From: Chloroflexota bacterium
Lineage (GTDB): Bacteria; Chloroflexota; Anaerolineae; Anaerolineales; Villigracilaceae
Length of the DNA: 54,969 nucleotides
NCBI GenBank assembly: GCA_023459215.1
Contig: JAEWVF010000017.1
Span: 1 to 54,969 of the forward strand
Direction of reading: 5' to 3'
Positions 30,288-38,544 of this stretch are shown here, in pieces (within the stretch, counting starts at the first letter, position 1; every line of letters starts with the position of its first letter). The notes below the pieces were generated by a model. The model was not told the origin of the DNA, did not search any database, and saw nothing but the letters and a program-made list of their open reading frames with translations. The translations under genes were made by a program, and so were the position numbers.

Positions 30288-30354
30288 CGAAAAGCTTGAT
30301 AACCAACTGCCTTCCGGGTGGGATGGCAAATTTATAGCGCCAGAATGGTAAAAA

Positions 30355-31194
30355 ATGAATCAGCCTTTTCTCTCACTTGCTCAAATTGACGAAGTAGCCG
30401 GTGCAATTCGCGCCCGCACAACCCAAAAGCCGCGCGTCGGCATGATTTTGGGTTCGGGACTTGGCGACCTGGCCAATTCCATCCAAAACCCCGATATTAT
30501 TCCTTATAGTGAACTGCCCCACTGGCCCACCTCGACTGTTTTTGGCCACGCTGGCCGGCTGGTGATTGGCACACTCGAAAACCAGCCAATCCTGGTGATG
30601 CAGGGACGCATTCATTTCTATGAAGGAATCTCGATGTCGCAAGTCACCTTGCCGGTGCGCGTAATGCAGCGATTGGGAATCGAGATTATGGTGGTGACGA
30701 ATGCCGCCGGAGCAATCCACCCGGATTTTGTTCCCGGCGACTTGATGTTGATCACTGACCACCTGAACTTTGTCGGCATGGCGGGTTTCAACCCGCTGAT
30801 TGGCCCCAACATGGCTGAATTCGGACAGCGCTTCCCCGACATGAGCCAGGCCTATGACCGCGCCCTGAACGATTTGGCGCGCAAGGCCGCCCAAGAAAGC
30901 GGCATCCAACTCAGGGAAGGCGTATATGTCGGCCTGAGCGGTCCATCCTTCGAAACCCCTGCCGACTTGCGCTTCCTGCGCATCGCCGGGGCTGATGCGG
31001 TTGGCATGTCCACCGTCCCGGAAGTAACCATTGCCCGACATGGTAACACCCGCGTCCTGGGAATTTCCGGCATCAGCAACAAGGCCAACCTGGATGGCAA
31101 TACGCTGACTACCCACGAAGAAGTACTCGAAGCCGGCAAAGTGATTGCCCCCAAACTGGAAAAAATCATTCGCTCGGTTTTACGCTCGCTGTAA
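30355..31194 (+). CDS. punA: Purine-nucleoside phosphorylase (trimeric, PNP class)
   Basis: Cleaves purine nucleosides with phosphate to free base and ribose-1-phosphate in salvage. The 279-residue product has the class signature: MILGSGLGDLA near 26, GHAGRLVIG near 64, QGRIHFYEG near 83, VVTNAAGAI near 113, and GPSFETPADLR near 195, with AVGMSTVPEV and GISNKANL near the end. MTA phosphorylases share the fold; the Asn in SGISNKAN favours PNP. Length is normal. First of a long plus-strand run. Confidence 0.92.
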   Translation: MNQPFLSLAQIDEVAGAIRARTTQKPRVGMILGSGLGDLANSIQNPDIIPYSELPHWPTSTVFGHAGRLVIGTLENQPILVMQGRIHFYEGISMSQVTLPVRVMQRLGIEIMVVTNAAGAIHPDFVPGDLMLITDHLNFVGMAGFNPLIGPNMAEFGQRFPDMSQAYDRALNDLARKAAQESGIQLREGVYVGLSGPSFETPADLRFLRIAGADAVGMSTVPEVTIARHGNTRVLGISGISNKANLDGNTLTTHEEVLEAGKVIAPKLEKIIRSVLRSL

Positions 31195-31221
31195 TCCCAT
31201 CCGGCGCAGAAATTTGCTTTT

Positions 31222-31890
31222 ATGGATGCCCTTTTTCGCTACCTGGTAAAGTACGAAATCCCCATCTACATCCTGCTTGGGCTGGGTGCGCTCTGGGCTT
31301 TGCAAAAAGTCTGGCAAGCCTGGGACGAATGGCGCAAAGCCGTTTTTGGCCTGGAGAAAGAAATCGCTTACCAACGCTTGCGCTCATCCAGCGCGGTGGC
31401 CATTCTTTTGCTGATGCTTGCGCTCAGCCAATTTTGCCTGGTCTCCTTCGTTGTGCCCTACCTGCCATCGATCACCTTCACCTTTACCGCCACCCCCGAC
31501 CTGCTCAACTCGGTCGGCACCGATGCGATTACCCAGTCCACGCCAGAGGCAGGGGTTTTGTCCGTGCCGGTAGAAAACACAGGCTGCATCCCCGGCCAAA
31601 GCGAGATCACCTCCCCCACAGCGGGTCAGGAAGTCAGCGGAAGGGTGGCCCTGATCGGCACTGCAAAAGGGGATGCTTTCGCTTTTTACAAATATGAATA
31701 CAGCCAGCAAAGCGCCGAAAATTGGGTCACAATTGCCGCCGGAAGGGAAATCGTGGAAAATGGAGAATTAGGCTCCTGGGATACCAGCGGCCTGCCGCCC
31801 GGAGATTACCAAATCCGACTGGTCATTGTCGATGGCGCGAACAACAACCTGCCTGCCTGTACCATTCCTGTAAGAATTGTCGAACCCTGA
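31222..31890 (+). CDS. Two-helix membrane protein with exposed beta domain
   Basis: 222 residues. Helix at about 14-30, basic/charged cytosolic segment (KVWQAWDEWRKAVFGLEKEIAYQRLRSSS), second helix at about 58-78, a Thr-rich linker, and an Ig-like beta domain from about 115 (ITSPTAGQEVSGRVALIGTA, SWDTSGLPPGDYQIRLVIVDG). Same arrangement as 22276-23253 though with little direct identity. No catalytic motif. It follows the phosphorylase gene by 27 nt with no visible promoter. Function unknown. Confidence 0.65.
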   Translation: MDALFRYLVKYEIPIYILLGLGALWALQKVWQAWDEWRKAVFGLEKEIAYQRLRSSSAVAILLLMLALSQFCLVSFVVPYLPSITFTFTATPDLLNSVGTDAITQSTPEAGVLSVPVENTGCIPGQSEITSPTAGQEVSGRVALIGTAKGDAFAFYKYEYSQQSAENWVTIAAGREIVENGELGSWDTSGLPPGDYQIRLVIVDGANNNLPACTIPVRIVEP

Positions 31891-31899
31891 TAGACAACC

Positions 31900-32433
31900 A
31901 TGACAGAATTACAAATCCGCAATACCATTTCGACCGACCTGGCGCGCTTAAGCGCCATCGACCACTCAATCCAGACCGAGTACGTCTGGCAACTGGATTT
32001 AAGGCGCGAATCGGCCCAGGTGGATGCCATTTTCCGCGAAGTCCGTCTCCCGCGTCCGGTGCGCATCGACCATCCCCGCCCGGCAGCGGAACTGGCCGAT
32101 ATCTGGCACCTGACCCCGATGCTCAGCGCCATGCTCGATAATGAAGCGATTGCCTATATCCGCTTTACAGACAAGATGATTCCGCACGCGGTTTGGATTA
32201 CAGACGTGGTCGTCGCCCGCGAGATGCGCATGAAAGGAATCGCCCGCAAACTGATCTCGGCGGTGGAATCCTGGGGTGCGCAGAAAGGCCTGCGGCGGGC
32301 GCTCATCGAAACCCAATCCAAAAACCATCCGGCAATCCGCATGATTCACAAACTTGGCTTTGAATTCTGCGGGTATAATGACATTTATTATCCAAGTCGT
32401 GATGTAGCCATTTTCTTCTCTCGCGCCATCTAA
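31900..32433 (+). CDS. GNAT family N-acetyltransferase
   Basis: 177 residues. Acetyl-CoA site VVVAREMRMKGIARKLISAVESWG near 108-131 and LIETQSKNHPAIRMIHKLGFEFCGYNDIYYP near the end are the GNAT motifs A and B; the last pattern is common in small-molecule and peptide acetylases. Substrate unknown. It begins 9 nt after the previous stop. A GGGTATAAT box lies inside its end (32371-32379) and may drive the next gene. Confidence 0.85.
   Translation: MTELQIRNTISTDLARLSAIDHSIQTEYVWQLDLRRESAQVDAIFREVRLPRPVRIDHPRPAAELADIWHLTPMLSAMLDNEAIAYIRFTDKMIPHAVWITDVVVAREMRMKGIARKLISAVESWGAQKGLRRALIETQSKNHPAIRMIHKLGFEFCGYNDIYYPSRDVAIFFSRAI
32371..32379 (+). promoter_or_regulatory. GGGTATAAT box inside the GNAT gene
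   Basis: Identical to the boxes before rsmG, 16612, 22276 and 30355. It lies about 100 nt before the ATG at 32483. It may be an internal promoter or a coincidence of codons (Gly-Tyr-Asn). Confidence 0.3.
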
Positions 32434-32482
32434 CTTATTTGAAGTTTTGCAAGTAAATTCATCGGTATTTGGAAGGTAAGGC

Positions 32483-34399
32483 ATGTTTAGCGGTTGGCCT
32501 GATAGCATCCTGGCGGGGATCACAACACTCAACCAAATTCTGACAGCCGGTATCGCCATCACGGCTTTTTCGCTTTTAATTTATGCGCTAACCTTCAACC
32601 TGCGCGACCGTGTTGCGCGCTCTTTCGCCGTCATCATGGCCTCGGTGGTGGTGATTTTTACATCCGAGGCCATCCAAAGCTCGGTGGATACGCTCGACAT
32701 GGTCGAGTTGTTCCTGCGCCTGCAATGGATTGGGATTATCTTCCTGCCCCCGGCCTACCTGCACCTGTCCGATGCCCTGCTCGTCACGGCTGGACGCCCC
32801 TCGCGCTGGCGCAGACGTTGGGCGGTGCGGGCCATGTACCTCGTATCGGTCGGATTTATCGTCATCTGGGCGATGGGCTGGCTGGTTGGCGAACTGGTCG
32901 CATCATCCACGCTTCCCGCCCCGCACCTGGCCCGCACCGGCTGGACGGAAGTTTTCACCGTTTATTACCTGTTAATCATGCTGCTGGCCGGGGTCAATTT
33001 TATCCGCGCCTATCAGCGTATGTTGACGCGCTCGGGCCGACGGCGCATGATTTACCTGATGGCCGGCGCAACCGCCCCGGCCCTGGGTTCCTACCCCTAC
33101 TTGTTGTTCGGCTCCAGCATCGCAACCGACCACCAACTTCTGTTCTGGGTGGTATCGACGGGCATCAACCTGGTCGTTGGCGCGCTGATTATCAGCATGG
33201 CGTATGCAGTCGCCTTCTTCGGCGTTTCCTGGCCAGACCGGGTCGTCAAGAGTCGCCTGTTTAAGTGGATCATGCGCGGGCCGGTTACCGCCTCGGTCAC
33301 CCTGACCGTAATGACCCTCGTCCGCCGCGCCGGTGAAACGTTTGGGGTTGAGTACAATGCCGGTGTCCCGGTCTTGACGGTAGCCACCATCCTGCTGCTC
33401 GAACACCTGATTACCGTGGTGGCCCCGCTCTGGGAGCGGATGCTCTTCTTCGGGCGTGACCGGGCCGAACTCACCCTGCTGCAAAATATCGAAGAACGCC
33501 TGTTAACCCAGAGCGACCTGCGTCAATTTCTCGACGCCGTCCTGGCGGCAGTCCGCGACCATATGCAATCCCCCTCGGCCTTCATCGCCGCCCTGGACGG
33601 CGGCCAGCTTTCCCTGCTGATCAGCGCGGGCCGGCCCTTCGCCGAACGCGATAATCTTTCCCAGGCGCTTGAAGCGCTCGAAAATGAGAGCGGACGCCGC
33701 GAATACCTGTGGAACGATACCTGGGTACTGCCCCTGCGCCAACGCCGCAGCGCCGAACTGGACCTCGACGAGGATCCGCCGCTGCTCGGGCTGCTGGGAG
33801 TTGTTCGCACCCCCGGAAAAACACTCGAATCCGACCAACTCAAAGCGCTCTGGCTGCTGGCCGAGCGCGCTGCCCTGGCGCTCGAAGACCGCCAACTGCA
33901 ACAGCGCGTTTTCCGCAGCCTGGAAGATCTCGAACCCCAGGCCGAACTGCTGCAACGCATCCGCGCTGCCAGCCGTTACGACTCGAAAGCCAACCTGCTC
34001 TCCGAGGACATCCCCGTCGACGCCGATATGGCCGAGTGGGTGCGCGAAGCCCTTAACCATTACTGGGGCGGCCCCAAGCTGACCGATTCACCGTTGATGC
34101 GCCTGCGGGTTGTTCAGGAAACTGCCAAAGAAGAACACGAAGGCAACATGCCCAATGCCCTGCGCGCCATCCTGAAACGGGCGGTCGAACAGGTGCGGCC
34201 TGAGGGCGAGCGCCGCTTCACCACCGAATGGATCCTGTACAACATCCTTGACCTGAAATTCATTGAAGGGCGCAAAGTGCGCGAAGTTGCCGCCCGCCTG
34301 GCAATGTCTGAAGCAGACCTATACCGCAAACAGCGTGTCGCTGTTGAAGCGGTTGCAAAATCCATACTTGAGATGGAAAACCAATCAGAAACAAAGTAA
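32483..34399 (+). CDS. 7TM sensor protein with GAF domain and C-terminal helical domain
   Basis: 638 residues. Residues about 10-290 hold seven to nine membrane helices of the kind at the N-terminus of some histidine kinases. A GAF-like domain covers about 335-480 (LLTQSDLRQFLDAVLAAVRDHM, LLGLLGVVRTPGKTLESDQLKALWLLAERAALALEDR). The C-terminal part (about 510-638) is helical, has no H-box, kinase or GGDEF motif, and ends in a helix-turn-helix-like stretch (REVAARLAMSEADLYRKQRVAVEAVA). So it may be a membrane-bound transcription regulator or anti-regulator. GGAAGG precedes the ATG. Confidence 0.75.
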   Translation: MFSGWPDSILAGITTLNQILTAGIAITAFSLLIYALTFNLRDRVARSFAVIMASVVVIFTSEAIQSSVDTLDMVELFLRLQWIGIIFLPPAYLHLSDALLVTAGRPSRWRRRWAVRAMYLVSVGFIVIWAMGWLVGELVASSTLPAPHLARTGWTEVFTVYYLLIMLLAGVNFIRAYQRMLTRSGRRRMIYLMAGATAPALGSYPYLLFGSSIATDHQLLFWVVSTGINLVVGALIISMAYAVAFFGVSWPDRVVKSRLFKWIMRGPVTASVTLTVMTLVRRAGETFGVEYNAGVPVLTVATILLLEHLITVVAPLWERMLFFGRDRAELTLLQNIEERLLTQSDLRQFLDAVLAAVRDHMQSPSAFIAALDGGQLSLLISAGRPFAERDNLSQALEALENESGRREYLWNDTWVLPLRQRRSAELDLDEDPPLLGLLGVVRTPGKTLESDQLKALWLLAERAALALEDRQLQQRVFRSLEDLEPQAELLQRIRAASRYDSKANLLSEDIPVDADMAEWVREALNHYWGGPKLTDSPLMRLRVVQETAKEEHEGNMPNALRAILKRAVEQVRPEGERRFTTEWILYNILDLKFIEGRKVREVAARLAMSEADLYRKQRVAVEAVAKSILEMENQSETK

Positions 34400-34427
34400 A
34401 GGGAAGGGAAGGAGGTTCTCAAAGTTA

Positions 34428-35417
34428 ATGGTAGTCGCTACGCGCAACATTCGGCAGGAAGAACTGATAACGGCCCCCGATGAAGGTTGGTGGGAATCGG
34501 TGCTGGCAGACGAGGAACGGTTTACACCCGTTCGCATGGCGCATCCACGCGGCGAACCGAGCGCACCGGCTCCGGCAGCCTCCAGCGTGACTGCCCAGGT
34601 TGAGGCAGAAGAGTCGCAGCCCCAGCCCGATTGGGAATACGCCATGAGTATTTATAAACAGGACCAGATTATCGCTTTAATGGTTAACGGCTACAACCGG
34701 GGCGGACTACTGGTCGCAGGCGACCGGCTGCATGGGTTTGTGCCCTACTCGCACCTGGTTGAAATGACCTGCGAAGTGGAACCCCAGCGCGAATCTTTCC
34801 TGGCAAAATTTGTCGGCACCGAAATCCGGCTCAAGGTGATCGAATGCGTCCCCGAAGAAGGTCGGATTGTTTTCTCTGAACGCGCTGCCCGCGCGGATGC
34901 CGGCAAACGCACCCAGATTTTTACCAGCCTGCAACCCGGTCAGATTGTCAGCGGCGAAGTCACCAACGTCACCGATTTTGGCGTCTTCATCGACCTGGGC
35001 GGGGTTGAAGGCCTGATTCACATCTCCGAACTTTCCTGGGGGCGTGTCATCCACCCATCCCACATTCTCCAGCTTGGCCAGACCGTCAAAGTCCAGGTAA
35101 TCGACATCATGCCCGAGCGCTGCCGCATCGCCCTCAGCCTGAAACGGCTGCAATCCAATCCCTGGGCGACCGCCAAACAGCGTTTTGCGGTCAACGACAT
35201 CCTGCCGGCAACTGTGACCAGCGTCGTCTCCTTTGGCATCTTTGCCCGCATCGAAGAAGGGCTGGAAGGCCTCGTCCATGCATCCGAGATTGATCTGCCC
35301 GAAGGCGCTCTGATCCGCAACACGTTCCATGAAGGCCAGAATGTCCATGTGCGCATCTTGCACATCGACCCTGAGCACCAGCGTCTCGGTCTCAGCATGC
35401 AACTGGATGCCAATTAA
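34428..35417 (+). CDS. S1 RNA-binding domain protein (ribosomal protein S1-like)
   Basis: 329 residues. An acidic, Pro/Ala-rich leader of about 70 residues is followed by three S1 domains at about 78-152, 168-240 and 255-328; the second (GEVTNVTDFGVFIDLGGVEGLIHISELSW) is the most canonical. Three-domain S1 proteins serve as short S1 homologues in Gram-positive bacteria and help mRNA binding or translation initiation. In a genome with leaderless messages its role in initiation may be reduced, but that is inference. The ATG at 34428 is preceded by GGAGG at 34411-34415 at an unusually long distance. Its stop overlaps the ftsK start (TAATG). Confidence 0.85.
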   Translation: MVVATRNIRQEELITAPDEGWWESVLADEERFTPVRMAHPRGEPSAPAPAASSVTAQVEAEESQPQPDWEYAMSIYKQDQIIALMVNGYNRGGLLVAGDRLHGFVPYSHLVEMTCEVEPQRESFLAKFVGTEIRLKVIECVPEEGRIVFSERAARADAGKRTQIFTSLQPGQIVSGEVTNVTDFGVFIDLGGVEGLIHISELSWGRVIHPSHILQLGQTVKVQVIDIMPERCRIALSLKRLQSNPWATAKQRFAVNDILPATVTSVVSFGIFARIEEGLEGLVHASEIDLPEGALIRNTFHEGQNVHVRILHIDPEHQRLGLSMQLDAN

Positions 35418-37639
35418 TGCCTCGCGCGCAAAAACCTGAAACGCCGCCCCCACAGCAAAGGGATTTCCTTGATTGGCTGCAAGGGGTTCAGTCCCATTTT
35501 GGCCGCTACGCCGCCGATATTGGGGGCGTCATCCTGCTCACCCTGGCCGTCCTGACCTTGCTCGGGCTACTCGAAGTCACCAAAGGGGTCTCCATCGATG
35601 TGGTGGCCAATACCCTGCGGCGCTGGATGGGCTATGGCAGCGGGATTGTCGTCCTGACCCTGGCAGTCGCGGGCATCATGCTCCTGCGTACGCGCCAGGA
35701 AATACAACCACGCCTGCGCTGGGGCCGGATTATCCTGCTCGAGTTGGCTGCCTTTTTTGGCCTGGCCTTGTTATCCATGCTCGGCGGCTACAACATCCAA
35801 CGCGCAACCCTTGGGCTGGATGGCGGCTACATCGGCTGGGCAATCGCAGAAATCCTGCGCATGTTGGTCGGCGATCTACTGGTGCGCGACACCCTGATCG
35901 TAATCGGATTCCTGACCAGCGCCTTCCTGGGCTTCGGCCTGCTTGAACGCCTGGAAACCATCTTGTGGAAAGTTGCTGGCGAATTGCCCGACTCCCCGCC
36001 GGACGATTTCCGGGCCATCCCGGCCAACGCCTCCGCCGAAACAGCGGAGGCGGACTCCCCTCGGCCTGCCCCGCCGCAAAAGAAGCCGACCCCAGCCCTG
36101 CCGGCCCAATTCCGCAAGAACTTCAAAGTTCCCGAAACACAAGACGAAAAACCGGCTGAGCCGCTGCCGCGCAGCGATGAATTGCCGCCATTAAACCTGC
36201 TCTTCGGTGAACAAACCAACCGCCCCGATGAGCGCCACATCAACCAAACTGCCGGTTTGATCGAAAAAACCCTCGATGAATTCGGCATCCCGGCCAAAGT
36301 GATCGGTTTTCGCATCGGCCCGACCATCACCCAATTCGCCGTCCAGCCCGGGTTTATCAAAAAGCCCGGTTCGACAGAAGACGACCCACAACTGCTCAAA
36401 GTCCGCGTCGCCCAGATTGCCGCCCTGCAAAAAGACCTGGCCCTGGCGCTCTCTGCCCAGCGCCTGCGCATCGAAGCTCCGGTACCTGGCAAATCCTATG
36501 TGGGCATTGAAGTGCCCAACTCGCGCTCTTCGACCGTGCGCCTGCGCTCCATCCTCGAAAGCGAACAATTCAACAAAGTCGGCCCGCCGCTCGGCCTGGC
36601 CCTGGGACGGGACGTTTCCGGCCAGCCGATGGTCGCTGACCTGGGCCGCATGCCGCACCTGCTCATCGCCGGGGCAACCGGGACGGGTAAATCGGTTTGC
36701 GTTACCTCGCTGGCGGCCTGCCTGGCGATGAACAACTCTCCCGCCGACCTGCGCATCGTCATGGTCGACGCCAAAATGGTGGAATTGATCCGCTTCAACG
36801 GGCTGCCGCACCTGTATGGCAAGGTCGAAACAAACGTTGAACGCATCATGGGCGTTTTGCGCTGGGTGGTGGTTGAAATGGAACACCGCTATCGCCTGCT
36901 CGAAGGCGCGCATGTCCGCGATTTGAGCGCCTACAACCGCAAGATGCAAGCCCGCAAAGATGGCGGACAGCCCCTGCCGCGCATCGTGGTTTTTGTTGAT
37001 GAACTGGCCGACCTGATGATGTCGGCCCCCGACCAGACAGAGCACAACCTTGTCCGCCTGGCGCAAATGGCGCGCGCCACCGGCATCCACCTGGTTGTCG
37101 CCACCCAGCGCCCCAGCACCGATGTCGTTACCGGGTTGATCAAAGCCAACTTCCCAGCCCGCCTGGCCTTCTCGGTAGCATCCGGCGTTGACAGCCGCGT
37201 CATCCTCGATAGTCCGGGAGCAGAAACCCTGCTCGGACGCGGCGACATGCTCTTTCTTAATCCCGAAGTCGGTAATCCAATCCGCGCCCAGGGCGTTTAT
37301 GTGACCGATCAGGAAATCGAGCGCATCATCGCCTTCTGGCAAAAAATGGCCGGCCCCGCGCCGGATTCGCCTCCGTGGGAAAGCATCCTGCAAGAGCCGG
37401 ATGAAGACAGCAACGATGCCCTGATCAACCAGGCCATCGAAATCGTGCGTCAATCGCAACATGCCAGCGCCTCGCTCATCCAGCGCCGCCTGCGCATCGG
37501 CTATCCGCGCGCAGCCCGCCTGCTTGACCAACTGGAGGAAATGGGGATTGTCGGCCCCTCGCAAGGTGGCGGCAAGGAACGCGAAGTGCTGGTCGACCGC
37601 GAAGAAGGCGACGAAGATGACGAAGATGATGAAGTTTAA
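35417..37639 (+). CDS. ftsK: DNA translocase FtsK/SpoIIIE
   Basis: Moves chromosomal DNA through the division septum. The 740-residue product has four N-terminal membrane helices (to about 185), a Pro/Ala-rich linker (about 195-250), an alpha/beta motor with Walker A GATGTGKS near 419 and Walker B VVFVDELADL near 525, and a C-terminal winged-helix gamma domain (ASLIQRRLRIGYPRAARLLDQLEEMGIVG) that reads KOPS/SRS-type sites. The linker codes over a 9-bp-arm palindrome (36028-36052). Start ATG overlaps the S1 gene stop. An acidic tail (EEGDEDDEDDEV) ends the protein. Confidence 0.95.
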   Translation: MPRAQKPETPPPQQRDFLDWLQGVQSHFGRYAADIGGVILLTLAVLTLLGLLEVTKGVSIDVVANTLRRWMGYGSGIVVLTLAVAGIMLLRTRQEIQPRLRWGRIILLELAAFFGLALLSMLGGYNIQRATLGLDGGYIGWAIAEILRMLVGDLLVRDTLIVIGFLTSAFLGFGLLERLETILWKVAGELPDSPPDDFRAIPANASAETAEADSPRPAPPQKKPTPALPAQFRKNFKVPETQDEKPAEPLPRSDELPPLNLLFGEQTNRPDERHINQTAGLIEKTLDEFGIPAKVIGFRIGPTITQFAVQPGFIKKPGSTEDDPQLLKVRVAQIAALQKDLALALSAQRLRIEAPVPGKSYVGIEVPNSRSSTVRLRSILESEQFNKVGPPLGLALGRDVSGQPMVADLGRMPHLLIAGATGTGKSVCVTSLAACLAMNNSPADLRIVMVDAKMVELIRFNGLPHLYGKVETNVERIMGVLRWVVVEMEHRYRLLEGAHVRDLSAYNRKMQARKDGGQPLPRIVVFVDELADLMMSAPDQTEHNLVRLAQMARATGIHLVVATQRPSTDVVTGLIKANFPARLAFSVASGVDSRVILDSPGAETLLGRGDMLFLNPEVGNPIRAQGVYVTDQEIERIIAFWQKMAGPAPDSPPWESILQEPDEDSNDALINQAIEIVRQSQHASASLIQRRLRIGYPRAARLLDQLEEMGIVGPSQGGGKEREVLVDREEGDEDDEDDEV
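36028..36052. repeat. In-frame palindrome in the ftsK linker
   Basis: Arms CGCCTCCGC and GCGGAGGCG with a 7-nt loop, inside CCAACG...GGACTCC. The bounding words also bound the second hairpin of the repeat at 3692-3746. Encodes ASAETAEA in a disordered linker where an insertion would be tolerated. Confidence 0.5.
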
Positions 37640-37683
37640 TTCTATGGTAAAGTTACATTGAACCGCCCACAAAGGATAATTCA

Positions 37684-38535
37684 ATGTCGAAAATCATTTA
37701 TACCGTCTTGACCCTGCTTGTTTTGATTCCACTGATTCTTTTGGTTTCGGTGCTCATTACCGGAAGGGTCAAGCGCGCCTACGCGGTGCTCGATAGCGCC
37801 CAGGAAATCCAAATTAGTAATCAGACGGCTCCGGTGGCTAATTTTGCTGATGCCTATCGCCCAATTATGTACAAACAGGCGCAGGTAAGCACGCCTCCCA
37901 TCCTCTGGGTTTGGTATAACGTCGTTGACCAGGGAGACAAGGTTGATTTCATCTACTACAACGTTTGGGAAAACGAGATTAACCCCAACCCCCTCATCCA
38001 CAAATACTATTCTTTTTTCAGGGCGTTTTACTACGGCTATCCGCTTTATGATATTGAGTATGTTCAGGTAACTGTAGCAAAGATTGATGGGCGCGTGGAA
38101 GCGGTTATGTTCGAAACCGGCCCATCGGATAATTACCATTCCATTTTTAACGAGCACATCGTATTGCGCGCCAAACTCATAGATGGTGTCAATTATGATG
38201 TTCGCTTGACCAACCGGGATACGCTCGAAGAACTGAACACATACACCACCCCATTAGAATTTAACAACACCAATATAAAACTGGCTGTGCAAACCTGGAA
38301 TCACCTTTCGGCGCTTCTGACACCTGAGAAAAAGGCAACCTACACAGAAGAAGTCAAATATAACAAGCTGGTTGAACTATCGAATCAAGATTACGCCAAC
38401 TATAAATTTGTGCGCAAAAGTCAGGCAGATCATGTTACCCGAGAAAATAAACTTCCCATCTTTGTTTCGGCAATTGCGATTTTTGTTTTTGTTAGCCTGC
38501 CAGCAATGCTTCTCGCCCGCATGAAAAAGAAATAG
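37684..38535 (+). CDS. Membrane-anchored protein of unknown function
   Basis: 283 residues: N-terminal helix at about 5-27, an exposed domain of about 225 residues rich in Tyr, Asn and Trp (ILWVWYNVVDQGDKVDFIYYNVWENEINPNPLIH), and a second helix at about 257-279 ending in a basic tail (RMKKK). Both ends therefore lie in the cytosol and the domain outside. AAAGGAT precedes the ATG. It is AT-richer than the genes on either side, as is the next gene, which begins 9 nt later. No family recognised. Confidence 0.65.
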   Translation: MSKIIYTVLTLLVLIPLILLVSVLITGRVKRAYAVLDSAQEIQISNQTAPVANFADAYRPIMYKQAQVSTPPILWVWYNVVDQGDKVDFIYYNVWENEINPNPLIHKYYSFFRAFYYGYPLYDIEYVQVTVAKIDGRVEAVMFETGPSDNYHSIFNEHIVLRAKLIDGVNYDVRLTNRDTLEELNTYTTPLEFNNTNIKLAVQTWNHLSALLTPEKKATYTEEVKYNKLVELSNQDYANYKFVRKSQADHVTRENKLPIFVSAIAIFVFVSLPAMLLARMKKK

Positions 38536-38544
38536 GTGGTGATT

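Noticed and set aside
34428..34430. Longer S1-protein start at 34263 inside the 7TM-GAF gene
   Set aside because: The extra residues overlap a conserved-looking C-terminus in another frame, and GGAGG lies upstream of 34428 instead.
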